64,000 nt of DNA. Source: Fasciolopsis buskii (taxonomy: Eukaryota > Platyhelminthes > Trematoda > Plagiorchiida > Fasciolidae). The stretch covers positions 73,876-137,875 of the forward strand of contig LUCM01002898.1 of the NCBI GenBank assembly GCA_008360955.1, in the 5' to 3' direction. The notes beneath the pieces are model-generated. The model had not been told where the DNA came from. It did not search any database and saw nothing but the letters and a program-made list of their open reading frames with translations. This document shows, one piece after another, positions 1 to 10,300 of this stretch; position 1 is the first letter of the stretch, and the number at the start of each line of letters is the position of its first letter. Position numbers and translations under genes: made by a program.

Positions 1-1734
1 AAGATCCGCGTAATTAGACGAGGCAAACGTAAAACGTCTGGCAAATATAACGGAGTCGGTAATAGCGTTAGTTCAAAGGTGCGCAAAATCTAAAACCACT
101 CAATGTTCTGCACGGAAATGTGAACAGTTTTCTTGTAGAAAATTGACTTATATTTAATTAAAAATTAATTCGTTGCTACAGCTGCTGCTTCCACATATTG
201 CATGGCATCGTACTGTTCGATCTTTTACCTTTCACTAAAGACAAAATAAAAAATTTCCACGGTATACGACACAATAATAACGACAGTAAAAATTGGAAAA
301 TTAACGGAATGTGAGTCAGAAAAGTGTGTCTCGCCAGCGGCGAGATATTTATTCAGCGGAGCTGGAACAAGGTAAGGCTCACGAGGGTTCTTGTGGAGAC
401 TAATTTTGGTAGGCATAATGCTAGAAAAGGATCTAATTTTTGTATCATGCCAAGATATATGGAGAGACGACCACTTACAGGATGGGGAGTATCTTCGAGA
501 ATCTTCGACGCAGTTTTCGCAGGAACTTATTTTTAGGACACGTGTCGTAGCACACGTCACATATCAGGATGGAAGAAACACGTCTAATTAAAAGTCGGCT
601 ATAGCGTAAAAGTTTTGAGTTGCACCTAATGGTCCAGGAGAGACTGCACAAGGGAGGTGAAGTATGATCTGTAAGACGGACTGAGAAATGTGGAAATGCC
701 TCAGTATTTTCTTTGAAAAGCTTCGATCCGTTTATTTGTTTGCCGGTGTTTTTATTTCGAGCATGTCAATATTGTGCGATTCAGTTCCGTAGACAGATCC
801 GTATAGATGACTCGGATCTGTGACTATGGGTTTAGATGAGATTCCGGTTTTCTCAGGTAACTGATTTTTCTGCCTCTCATCCGAAAGTACACGTGATCCA
901 ATTCGATGTGTCTAGTATTTGAATTGTTTGAAGAACACAAGGCTTCTAAAAACTTCCTCACGTGCCTACCAGTTGCCTGGTCCAGAATAGCAACGATATT
1001 TAGATTAGACGGATATGACTGAATGAGTGTAGGGGTCGTGTCTTCTTTTAGGTGGTTTGTGCTCGTACATTCGCGTAGTCACGTTTCTCCCGGTTTAACC
1101 GATATAGCACTTATCGCAGTCCATATACTTGATTTTGTAAACCACGTTTGTTTTCTCCTCCGTTTCCAATCGCGTCTTTCTTTTTGGTACAAATCTTCTC
1201 GAAATTTGGGACGGTCTAAGTATTGGAAGTGATGCTGTCCACTGGGAGCTTCACATATTAACAGTGATCGTTTATTTCACCCCTGCTCGATAGCGTACAT
1301 GAGGTCGCAGAACAAATGTGCACAAACGCAGCCATTTTTGTCACCCAATCGAAATAGGCAGAATCTGATTCGCAAACCCAGAGATGACTACCTAGTAGAT
1401 CACATGATTTGAACAAATGTGAATCACCTATCCGAGAATTCCGAGATGGGATACAACAGTTTATTTTAACAAAAGTAAAGCACGAAACACGGCGCCATTA
1501 TTCGTTGATGTGCCTAACATCGTCTGAGATTGTTGGATTTGTGACAGTTGACTATTACAGTGCAAAAAACTTCTTATAAAAGAATTAATCAAAAATGAAA
1601 ATGTAATAGCTAGCTGACCCAAATTCAAACCAGCAATTTGCACTCTTTACAAGTTATTTTCACTGGCCCAGTTTGATGTCATTCCAATCTCAATTAGTGA
1701 ATGCAGAGTAAATAGCCGTCACTCCCGTAGATTC
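1..1734. other. no recognisable gene
   Basis: This is AT-rich sequence with only short chance-length frames, the longest being about 111 codons on the minus strand at 225-560 with no Met start (GTG) and no recognised domain. No repeat, tRNA or transposon homology is visible up to about 1735. The N-terminal part of the LINE endonuclease could in principle extend into the last few hundred bases, but I could not read a convincing match there. Confidence 0.6.
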
Positions 1735-2180
1735 AAATCGTTTGTCATATGGTACACACCAAAAACCTAGAGGCAGCCAAGAAGACTTCCTATCAAAGCT
1801 CCCGACCTCATACAAACAACTTAGCTTTGTGACATCGTAATTTTAACAAGAAATATGGTTGCCAGAGTAAGCCAGCTGTCTTAGAATGAGTCGCATCTAG
1901 GAGGTCCTTTAGGTTTTGATTTCTCTCATTCTGAAAACGGGGGACGGTTGTTGACTTTGCCCACACCATCAATTATTTCCCTCTTGTAGATGCTTCGGAC
2001 GCTCTAATACCGGTATGCCATCTGGCGTCCGCCTTCTTTGAGTTAGCGTTGGAACCAAAGTGACCACATAGTTATTAGCTGCATATGGTAGAGCTGTCTA
2101 CAAGAGTGCCGGTCTTACTGTAGAACTCCCCTCGACTCCGACCACGTGTTCGTGTGCAATAAGCTGCCCATGAAATTTTG
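1735..2180 (+). pseudogene. LINE endonuclease domain remnant
   Basis: This is the remnant of the APE-type endonuclease that nicks target DNA to prime reverse transcription. From 1828 frame 1 reads CDIVILTRNM and then VARVSQLS, stop, NESHLGGPLGFDF. This matches the GDxNA strand and following loop, but the catalytic GDMNA stretch is decayed to RNMVA. A frame change near 1951 gives VDFAHTINYF-like sequence. From 2023 frame 1 resumes with WRPPSLS, a TAG at 2044, then RWNQSDHIVIS, a TAG at 2089, and finally the SDH motif (DSDHVFV) at 2134-2154. WNQ followed by IDH-like residues and the terminal SDH are the family's catalytic-core landmarks. The domain is non-functional: stops interrupt it, the key Asp/Asn are lost and the N-terminal third is not recognisable. 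Confidence 0.8.
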
Positions 2181-2855
2181 TGGGTGCTCAAAAGGCATGC
2201 TGCGGCGTCGGTTAGATTATGACAGATTATCTGACCCGATTAACCTGTAAATCTTTCGAAATGCAATAAATGGAAAGCTAAGATTGCCCCCATCTCAAAA
2301 CATCAGGGAGCACTGGTCGTTTATAAAGAATCGCTTGCATTCTGTTAGCCTAGTTAGTTGTGGCCTCGCCCGACGTGTTGAGACACCCTGGATTTCTGCT
2401 CAATCTATCCGGCTTCTTGACGCACGCCACTCCACGCCGGCTGGTAACGTGTGTAATGAAGTACGACTGGCAACGAGACGTGACCTCAATGCAAGCTTGC
2501 CTAGGGATGGCGAGATCTGACGGTCTCAATGAGCTCCGGAGATGAAACATGCTGCCCCATGAGAAATTCCCGCAACTGTTTCATCTCATCCGAGATACCG
2601 GCTGGAGAACACTAGATGTGCTTGAAACGATCCGTGAATCTGACGGTTCGCCCAATCACAACATCCAGTGACCTTATACGCTGGGCGAGGCAATTTCAAG
2701 CACAATTTAGCTGGCCCTCAGCATTAGCCGCTCTCGCAGCTAGTCTGGCAAGCGTCCAGCGGTCTGTTACAACACATCCACCAACTGAGGCGGACATCCT
2801 CAACGAAACCCGAGCCTTAGGCTGTCATGAACCGCCGGGCTTTCACAAGCTCTAA
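2181..2855 (+). pseudogene. LINE linker and start of RT domain remnant
   Basis: This is the segment between endonuclease and RT. Frame 1 runs 2206-2520 with one stop (TAA 2248) and reads RRLDYDRLSDPINL, then FRNAINGKL, HWSFIKNRLHSVS, WISAQSIRLLDAR and NASLPRDGEI, a spacer pattern I recognise from fluke LINEs. At about 2561 the frame changes to 2 (FPQLFHLIRDTG, then LETIRESDGSP, stop near 2669). At about 2670 it changes to 3 (LIRWARQFQAQFSWPSA, then THPPTEADILNETRALG), ending at a stop at 2853. The RWAxxFxxQFSWPxA block immediately precedes the RT fingers in this family. Three frames within 700 bases show independent indels. It has no function as it stands. Confidence 0.8.
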
Positions 2856-2904
2856 TTAAAAATGAAGAAATGGAATTGGTCAGAGGGTTCCAAGTTTTGT
2901 TGTT

Positions 2905-3703
2905 GTGGGTATGGTACTCCGAGAATGTCGCCTCCTCGGGCAGTGACCCGGTTGACGTCCCGGTCCTTAAGAACGGATTCACGCTGGTCGTGGATGAGTC
3001 AAATAAATCTTCACCTTCCGACAGCTGTTAGAGAACCGTTTTACTTTCCAAAAGCCAACGATTATCGGGTTCTTGGACATTCGTGCAGCCTTTGACCCTG
3101 TTGATAGGTTTGCACCATGGCAATGCTTGTTGAAGAATGGAGTACCTGAGAAATACGTGTATGTATGTGTATACATATACCGTCATACCTCAGGTCGGGT
3201 TAGAGCTCATGACCGGCTTTCGCCACCTTTCGTCGTCTCCAGGGAATTACGACAGACTTGTCACAGAGAATGTTCTACGGCACAGTTTCTCTGGTCTTTT
3301 ACATGGTGGAATTGAACTCCTCCAAGGGAACAGTTTTTAACTTAGAGTGTGCCGATGATATCGCCGTGCACAGAGAAGACGCATAGACAATTCAACGCGC
3401 CTTGGACCGCTTGGTGATTGAGCTATCCAGATACAATCTGTGCTTTACATCTTCAAAATGTAAGGTAATTTTTCAAGACTGATAGGAACCTGTACCTGCA
3501 CTCACCATTTGTGGTGATCGGTTAGAGAAAGTCAATAGTCTCAAGTACCTCGAGAGCCTGGTCACACCTAGCAGGGGTGTTGGAGAGAAGGTCACATCAC
3601 GAATCGTGAAAGCCAGAGCAGCTTTCGCAAACCTACGACACTTGTGGCGCCGCTATGACATCCGAGTTTCCCTCAAGGGAAGGGTGAACAATTTTTCATG
3701 AGG
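2905..3703 (+). pseudogene. LINE reverse transcriptase domain remnant
   Basis: This is the remnant of the RNA-dependent DNA polymerase. Frame 2 from 2906 reads WYSENVAS and then VPVLKNGF, the decayed finger motif usually ending in KKG. After about 3008 frame 1 reads FTFRQLLENRFTFQKPT and IIGFLDIRAAFDPVDR, which carries the first catalytic Asp, then NGVPEKY and HTSGRVRAHDRLS. Frame 2 continues with VLRHSFSGLLHGGIELL. Frame 3 gives LECADDIAV at 3342-3368, the catalytic box with Cys in place of the usual Tyr or Phe. It then runs through a stop to RALDRLVIELSRYNLCF, two adjacent stops near 3480, and KARAAFANLRHLWRRYDI to 3703. About 40 codons expected between the KKG motif and FTLRQ, including the NxRxIS block, are absent. 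The domain is non-functional. Confidence 0.9.
3155..3186 (+). repeat. short TGTA/TACA-rich tract inside the LINE
   Basis: Bases 3155-3186 form an imperfect TGTA/TATA tract. It occupies exactly the length of the normal coding segment between the VPEKY and HTSGR motifs of the RT, so it looks like point drift toward a simple repeat rather than an inserted microsatellite. Confidence 0.5.
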
Positions 3704-3772
3704 TTCTGATCAATCAGTTCGGCGTTTAGATCGCAAACGTATCATCACCAATCGAGGTGACATCGTCATAGT

Positions 3773-4244
3773 GTTCTGCTTTGCAACTGTGAGACCTAGC
3801 ATAGCCGCGTCCAGAATGCCCGGCGACCTCCTGTTCTCGACCACCGGTGTCTCAGAAGCATTGTTCGTGTCTGAGAAGAACCTCTAGTAAACAAAGACGG
3901 GGTGTGTCGTCGTGTGCTGAGTTCAGTCAGTCGTCGTCTGACTGAGGTAATCGCTCTACGTCGTCTTCGGTTGTTTGGACACGTACTCCCTGTGCCTGCT
4001 CATCGCTTACTTTTGCGTGCTCTCTGTGCATGTACTGAGCAAGGCTTGAAGAAACGATGTTGCGGTTAGGCTGTGACTTGGCGTAGGGGTATGAAGAGGT
4101 AAGCTTCGCCTTTGGCCTCGGTTGATGGTATTTACCTTCGTGGTTTAGGTCCACGAGATGAGGATTGTTGTTGGTCGGAGACGTTAAGATATGGTTCAGG
4201 ACCGAAGTCACTGGCGCGAATGCTGTGTAACCTGTATGTACAAC
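3773..4244 (+). pseudogene. LINE C-terminal region remnant
   Basis: This is the post-RT region of the LINE protein, readable in a single frame (frame 2) but with four internal stops. It begins VLLCNCET, the family's VLLYGCETW block with Trp replaced by a stop. It continues with LDHRCLRSIVRV, LRRLRLFGHVLPVPAHR, the basic segment TWRRGMKR and GLGPRDEDCCWSETLRYG. The expected length and order match the region that follows the RT thumb in these elements. A roughly 60-nt stretch at 3704-3772 with no counterpart in the family separates it from the RT remnant. The last recognisable residues end near 4244, so the element probably keeps its original 3' coding end, but the 3' tail cannot be defined. 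Confidence 0.8.
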
Positions 4245-5692
4245 TCATCCCTCTAACATCAATCCATATACAATCAGAGAATTACAAAATTTGTACGGTG
4301 GAAACACAAAAATCAATTGGTTTGTTTGGGCATGTTTTCCTCCGTCTTCTTCCGCCTTTTCTGAAGTTCCAATTAGATTTTGTTACGTTGACATCATGGT
4401 TGCTTTTAAGTCATTGTGTGTTGTTCATTTCGATCGATAACCTAGACGGTCAGCTGGATGGTACGCATATTCGTCGGTGCTTTGTTTGGCACCCGTAAGC
4501 TGACGCCTTTTGTGTCTACCGGTTATTCATGTTTTTTTTTCTATCAGTCGAATCCACGTGTTATGCTATACATGCTGAATTGCATCGATTGACTGGGAAA
4601 TTTGAGTCCCCCAGAAGCCTTGCTGTTCAAGTCTAGACTGTTTGTGATTTTCAGCCGCACAAGTCACTTCTGGATTTCAAACATTTAATCTGCAGAAAGT
4701 ATAGTCAATGGTGAACCGTTTGAGGCCAGTTAGAATGACCTAGTGGCTATTGTGTTCAATTCACACTACGTTATCTCGATTTCGCACCACCGTCTGGCCA
4801 CGGTGAGTAAGGAGAGCTGATAATTTCTAACAAATCGGTCGGAACAGCTATGATCTGATTCCATAGGTTCCATCATGGTCCTCAGTGTTGTACCTTGGGT
4901 TCAGAATGAAAACCTCAGTCTTTGATGGGATCATTCAACAATGAAATGACCGTATGTGTTGCATCAGTAGTGAGAAGCACCGGAGCTACTTCCGTGCTAC
5001 TCTGAGTAAATTTGGCTTAATACTGAGGTGTAACAAATTGGAACATACGAATTCGTCATGCGAAAAAAGCTAGCTCTACAGGTTCAAATTTCGTTCCGAT
5101 CCAGATATGAAAGCAGTTCGGCTAACTTCCGTTGTTCGCACGTGTTCCTCCAAACCCAATCCAGATTATCATGGGATGGATGAAGAAATCGCAAAGTATC
5201 TCATGCAAATACCGAATAAAACAATTGGGTTTTGCTTTATCAGCTTCCAGTTGCGATTAGAATATTGTTGTTAACACTCACGGAATCATTTTACGAACTT
5301 ATTTCGTAATCACACGCAACGGAACGGTCAAAATGTTACATATTGGGTCGCTTTTCAGATTGGGTCAACCACATAAACATAGGGCTAGAAATGGTCCATA
5401 GCTTTGTGCAAGTGTTAAATAGCGAATCAGTTTGCATGGGATGAATTAAAGCCTGCAGAACAAGGGACGATGGAAGCCGTTAGTAACAAACTTTCAGTAC
5501 ATTTATCATAACCAATGCGAAAATGTAATTCTTTAATGTTCTCCTTAGCAGAAAATTAAACGAACACTGAAATCTTCGGCCAAACCGCAAGACAAAGAAT
5601 GAGATGCTACCGACAGTCCATCTGATTGTTAAGGTGTGGCAATGTTTTGTTTCGTCCCTGTTCCTATTCGCTTCTCCCTTTCCAAACACAGT
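4245..5692. other. no recognisable gene
   Basis: I see no domain, repeat or RNA gene here. A short open stretch follows a CTTTTCAG acceptor-like site at 5349-5356, but it is only 28 codons and is not supported by anything else. Confidence 0.5.
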
Positions 5693-5724
5693 CATATACA
5701 TACATACATACATACATGCATACA

Positions 5725-5758
<34 letters not shown>

Positions 5759-5784
5759 CATACATACATGCATATATGCACACA
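5693..5784 (+). repeat. (TACA)n microsatellite
   Basis: About 90 bases of imperfect TACA/CATA tetranucleotide repeat are broken by TGCA and TATA variants. All long frames crossing it (YIHT or MYVC repeats on either strand) are artefacts of the repeat. Confidence 0.95.
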
Positions 5785-7254
5785 AGCATAAGCACGTTCC
5801 TCCCACAGGTTGTAGATACTGAGACAGAAGGCAATCGGGAGCCACTTAGATGAATTGACCGTCCATTTGTCACCGGTCATCTGATCAGCACTGATGAGAC
5901 AACTTGCGGTGGGGTCATCTCCGGAGGCACGGGAGTAAAATGACACGACGGAGTTCATTTACCTAACTGGAATACCACCTGCAAAAAGAACCACCGAAAT
6001 CAGTGGGAAATGCAGTATTTACCTGGGGTATAGTCGTCGAGCCAGGCACTAGCCGGAACACATATCTGAACTGGGCGAACAAACCGATTTGTGATCCGGG
6101 CACAGCAGAGACAGGACAGACGGTGTGCTTGCCGTTCAGTTCACACATAAATCACTTGGTTTAATGAACATCCGACTCCAGCCGACCAAGCCAGGTCCAA
6201 CTTCATTTTCGTCCCAAATAGTAGGTATCACCACAACCAGCACCACCCTGTCTTGACCGCATTCAGAAGGCCAGTCAACTAAATACACACACACACACAT
6301 GAATACGCATATGAGCGTGCGGTGTATCTGTGGTCAGTATCGAGTTTTACCGGAACACGAAATACTTTCCACTTTATCAGGGTGAATGAATGACTAAAAA
6401 GGGACGCGAAAGACATGTAGCAATTGCGTGCTTTCTGCAAATACAAGACGCGAAAAACCAACACGGGGATAGACGTCTTCGCGTTCAGTGTCGACTGTTA
6501 ATCGACGGAGTCTCCACCCTTGGGAAGCTCCAGTGTGCCAAATTGTGGTGTTTTTTCAACACGATTCCCAATGGAGCTAGACCGAGCGTTCGACACCAAC
6601 TCGTCCATCTGTTTGTGTTTGTACCCGAATTCGTCAAGTGCATCACAAAGAACGTGACACAGAAGTGGAACGGGGGCGGACGAAGTGTGGGAAATTAATT
6701 CACTGGAAAATGACCCACGACTAAACACTTTCCCAAAGGCGACAAATATTTTAATCTGTGGTAAATAAGAGTTCGACAGTGGGACCACAAAATTTTATTT
6801 TCGATTCGGTTGTTTTCAAGGCAAAAAGGACTGAAAAATCAGAATGGTTTCGACATCATCCGATTTCCTATTCAGACTACTCTGATTACATTCGATGTGA
6901 GAAGTTTGAAAGGTGCTGCCTAATTAACACCAGACATCTGCTGATGGTGATCATCCTACAGTCATTGTATTAGCTTTCAAATTCTGGCTATAATTCTCCC
7001 CCATCCCCAATCGACAGCGTACAAGAGACAGCGACCTACCTGCTGGAACAATCCGTATTTGCAGGTCGGTGAAGTGAAATGCAAAGGTTAGAAGAAAAAG
7101 AGATTACTAGTGTTTGAGTTTTATCACATCAAGGGAACAGATCTGCTTTGTTCGCTTTTGCAAACACTGTTTCAAGTGTGGATCACTTTCATTGCTCACT
7201 TTCATTTGCGTCCTCAGTGAAATCATAATTTGCATCGATTTCATGAAGTGGTTC
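5785..7254. other. no recognisable gene; short (AC)n at 6285-6299
   Basis: The only structured element is a 15-base AC dinucleotide run at 6285-6299. Frames of up to 102 codons on the plus strand (6390-6698) and 96 on the minus strand (6498-6788) overlap each other, have no recognised domain and are within chance length. Confidence 0.5.
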
Positions 7255-7345
7255 GACTTCAACAGAGGGCTGTCAGTTGGCAGATTTGACCGGCAGTGGG
7301 AGGACTCGAACCCGCGACCACCGCCGGCTGTGACCGACTGGAATT
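7255..7345 (-). repeat. tRNA-derived SINE-like fragment, copy 1
   Basis: On the minus strand, 7312-7301 reads GGTTCGAGTCCT, a full match to the RNA polymerase III B-box consensus. It is followed by CCCACTGCCGGTCAAA. The upstream sequence contains a weak A-box-like stretch. The arms do not fold into a complete cloverleaf, so it is not a tRNA gene. The B-box and the bases after it resemble the fragments at about 19.7 and 63.4 kb, which suggests one SINE family. An (AT)n run lies immediately beside it at 7348-7363. Confidence 0.5.
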
Positions 7346-7347
7346 TC

Positions 7348-7363
7348 ATATATATATATATAT
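7348..7363. repeat. (AT)n microsatellite
   Basis: This is an uninterrupted 16-base AT dinucleotide run abutting the upstream end of the SINE-like fragment. Confidence 0.9.
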
Positions 7364-10300
7364 CACTGAAAAATTATCTATTACTATATTGTGGATAACC
7401 ATGTTAAACCAGTAAATAAACGTTATCGACAGTCCACATGATAGCTAATGGTTATAGAATCAGGCCTATGTATCCCTGTTAATTTTCGTTGTCGTCTACC
7501 AATCCCCGTCGGTCACTTGGATCACCGTGATTGTAATTTGGTAAGCATTACCCCGGGCCTAGAGTATGCAAAATTTTTCTACACAGCCGTGTCATCCACG
7601 ACCATAACACTTGTGAATTTTTCATTACGTTCAAGCGATTCCATAATCTTCATTGAAACATGATATTCAAAATGAAATATTCTACCCAACTGTTGATCGC
7701 AAAGCCATATCAGCTTTATTCACTTTATAATTTAACCAAATTTTTGAATGTGGATCTTCACCACGGGAATCCCGAACGAACTGCGATAAATGAATTCCTA
7801 GTACTGTTGCGTGTACACGGGTGTAAGGCGATTTACGGATTATTTCTTATCATCTTGTAATCAATATTGGACCCTGTATAGCCGTTGAAAAATAAGATAA
7901 AATAATCGGGCACATGTCGGGACTTGGCGAAACGCAAATTGTCTGATAATGCTGTCCAACAAATGCCCTTTTCACCAGAGTGAACACGTTGAAATCTATC
8001 TCCCTGGACGAGCAATGTCTTGGTGAGGAAACGCATGTAGAACTGATAGTAGTTGTCCTCACTATACTTACAGAGTTTTGTGTCTGGACTCGGAAATTCA
8101 TAAATACTTTACGCTCGTGCTGCCCGACTATGACAATAAAGTATGCGCACTACCCTGATTAGTGTGCGACATATTAAGTGCTGGCCAAACGTTGGCAAAC
8201 GATTACCAACGTATACAAATCCAGGGCTTATCAGCAGTTTTTGAGACTCACTCGCGTGCTCCAAGGATAAGATAAAAACAACGAATATGTCAGGTTTATT
8301 TAGTTGAATTTGAGCAAAAATACAAGCAAGATGATTGGTTCGATGAACCAGATGAAAAGAATTTCGACGGATTATTTTAACCAGGAAGCTAGTTCTCATC
8401 CAACTAGTTATTATCAGGTGGACTGCCGTAATTAAATTAATTGAAATTACTATAGTAATTAGTGGGTATTTATCCAGGAAAAGTAGTTCCGTTGTTTAAC
8501 ACCAATCAGACGACTCAAGCCTGTTCATTAGGGCTTATTTTAGCAATAAGCCATGCACTAACGGATCATTTGAGGACTGAACAGTCAATCCGACTGTGTT
8601 GCACTGTGTTCCGTTCGCGGAAATCCAGTACGTCACTTGGCTGACGATATATTAGCCTAGTTTACCCTTACAATGGTCGTTCTTAATTTTGCATTCCCGC
8701 AACTGACGAATGGGTGATTCGAATTTCTAGTCTCATTCTTGGATGAATTAAGCACTCGAGCGACGTCCTTACTGTGCTCTATTCCCATTTAACAGGTTTC
8801 TTTCGATAGTCTATAGAAAATCACCTAGCCCGATTAGTTATACCAATCAGTAAAATAATTCTCTTTGGGAGATTTTCAAGATCCCTTGTCGTCAATTACA
8901 CGAACACCTCAAATCTCACATGACTGAATTGTAGGACTGGCAAAGGTAGAGACACTATTTCTAGCGTAGTGGAAAATATTTTCATTAAGAGCCGCCACTA
9001 TGTTAATTCTATCACCTTTTCCACTCAGATTTATTTTTCAAAATCCTCACATTCGACGGGAAGTGATAAGATCATACATCACTTGTTTGATCTGTGCAAG
9101 TTAGAAATTTTCCACAAGAATGAAAGTACCTAATTAATAGCCAGAAGTTTGAATTAAATACAAAAAATCTAAAAATGTTATTTGTCAGACCGAATACAAG
9201 TTCATGCTATTAGTCTAGTTTCTCGTAAAGCAACTGTTTGTGAACATTACGCAGAAATCGTATCACAAACTGAATGGGCTTCAAAAGAATCACGGTATTT
9301 GTTAGATGAATATACACTTTTACCAATTGCAGAACCAGCCAAACGGAAATAATTGCTATTCATTTTTAAATGTCATTTAATAGTCAGTGATGATCGCTTG
9401 AGAATTCACGGTGACCGATTAGAGGTCTATGCTATTTGATTTAGATTTCGAGACAACGCGCAAGGTTTTATAGTCTTCAGGAAGTGAATGCCGAGTGTCG
9501 CAGTAAGCTAGCTAATAGCGAACGTTCGCTAACGAATGAAGAACAGCTTGTAGCTTTTACAGCCGGAATTCGGTTAAACTAGATGACTCACGTCTCAGTG
9601 ATTAGTATCCAAAAAATGTCTAAACCAGTTTCCCGGAAACAATGATGGATATGACAACGAACGGTGATCAGTGGCAATGGTGTTGTCATTTGCAGACCAG
9701 TCAGAAAAGGTGTGCTATTGTACTTTCGAGTTGCACTCCGTGTCTTGTCCATTACGGGATTCGATTCTTTTCCCATCCATGTAAGTCCACCTCTTGCCCA
9801 CTCTGTAATTTAATTCTTCATGTTGTAACGTGTAACCTGATGAGCAAGGCAGCAGTCAACGGGGCTCACCCTGCTGTCCACCGTTTTGTAATGATGGTAG
9901 TGAATTACGTGCACGCATTCACATGAATGTCAAAAGCCAGGTAGAGTATACCGACCAAGAGTTGGTACCGATAAGCTGGACAGACGGGACGAATCCAAAC
10001 TGAAATTTTGACACATTTTTATTTTTTAAACCGACCTCACAGTTAATGGAGATGGTAAGAAAAAATATTTCACTAGTCGAAGAATGGCGAAAACTCGCAT
10101 GGTCAGCATTAAACGCTGCCAGGAGCATTGCAATAAAGCATGCAGATTCGGTCACGCAACTGGATTTACTGACCAAACTGCTCGGGAAATAGTAGTGCGT
10201 GCATCAATTGTGCTGTAAACATACTTATTCTGAAATGGACTTTATCCGATCACAAGGAAGATGCAAATCGGATATTCCCAAATTCAGGACAATTTCATCA

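Larger units (their letters stand above)
1735..4244 (+). mobile_element. decayed LINE (endonuclease/reverse transcriptase non-LTR retrotransposon)
   Basis: This is a degenerate copy of an autonomous non-LTR retrotransposon that copies itself by target-primed reverse transcription. Reading the three forward frames gives the parts in order: an AP-endonuclease-like domain (about 1735-2180), a linker (about 2190-2670), a thumbless start of the RT (about 2670-3010), RT palm and thumb (3010-3700) and a C-terminal region (3773-4244). The endonuclease-to-RT order, the WNQ-SDHIVIS and SDH motifs, the DIRAAFD and ADD motifs and the GRV, RLFGHV and WRRGMK segments are typical of RTE/CR1-type elements with APE endonuclease, which are abundant in flukes. 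I cannot place it in a named family. Many stops, at least seven frame changes, one internal deletion and one insertion show it is long dead. No poly(A) tail, LTR or clear target-site duplication is visible; both ends are approximate. Confidence 0.9.

Noticed and set aside
4112..4498. 128-codon plus-strand frame taken as a separate gene
   Set aside because: Its first 45 codons are the C-terminal end of the LINE protein; the rest is unrelated read-through sequence.
5881..5945. Hammerhead ribozyme, suggested by CTGATGAG
   Set aside because: The required GAAA core and closing stems are not found after it; the same holds for the CTGATGAG at 9838.
5480..5958. Frames with MYVC or YIHT repeats
   Set aside because: They are translations of the TACA microsatellite.
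7255..7345. A functional tRNA gene
   Set aside because: The B-box is perfect but the T, D and acceptor arms do not pair into a cloverleaf.
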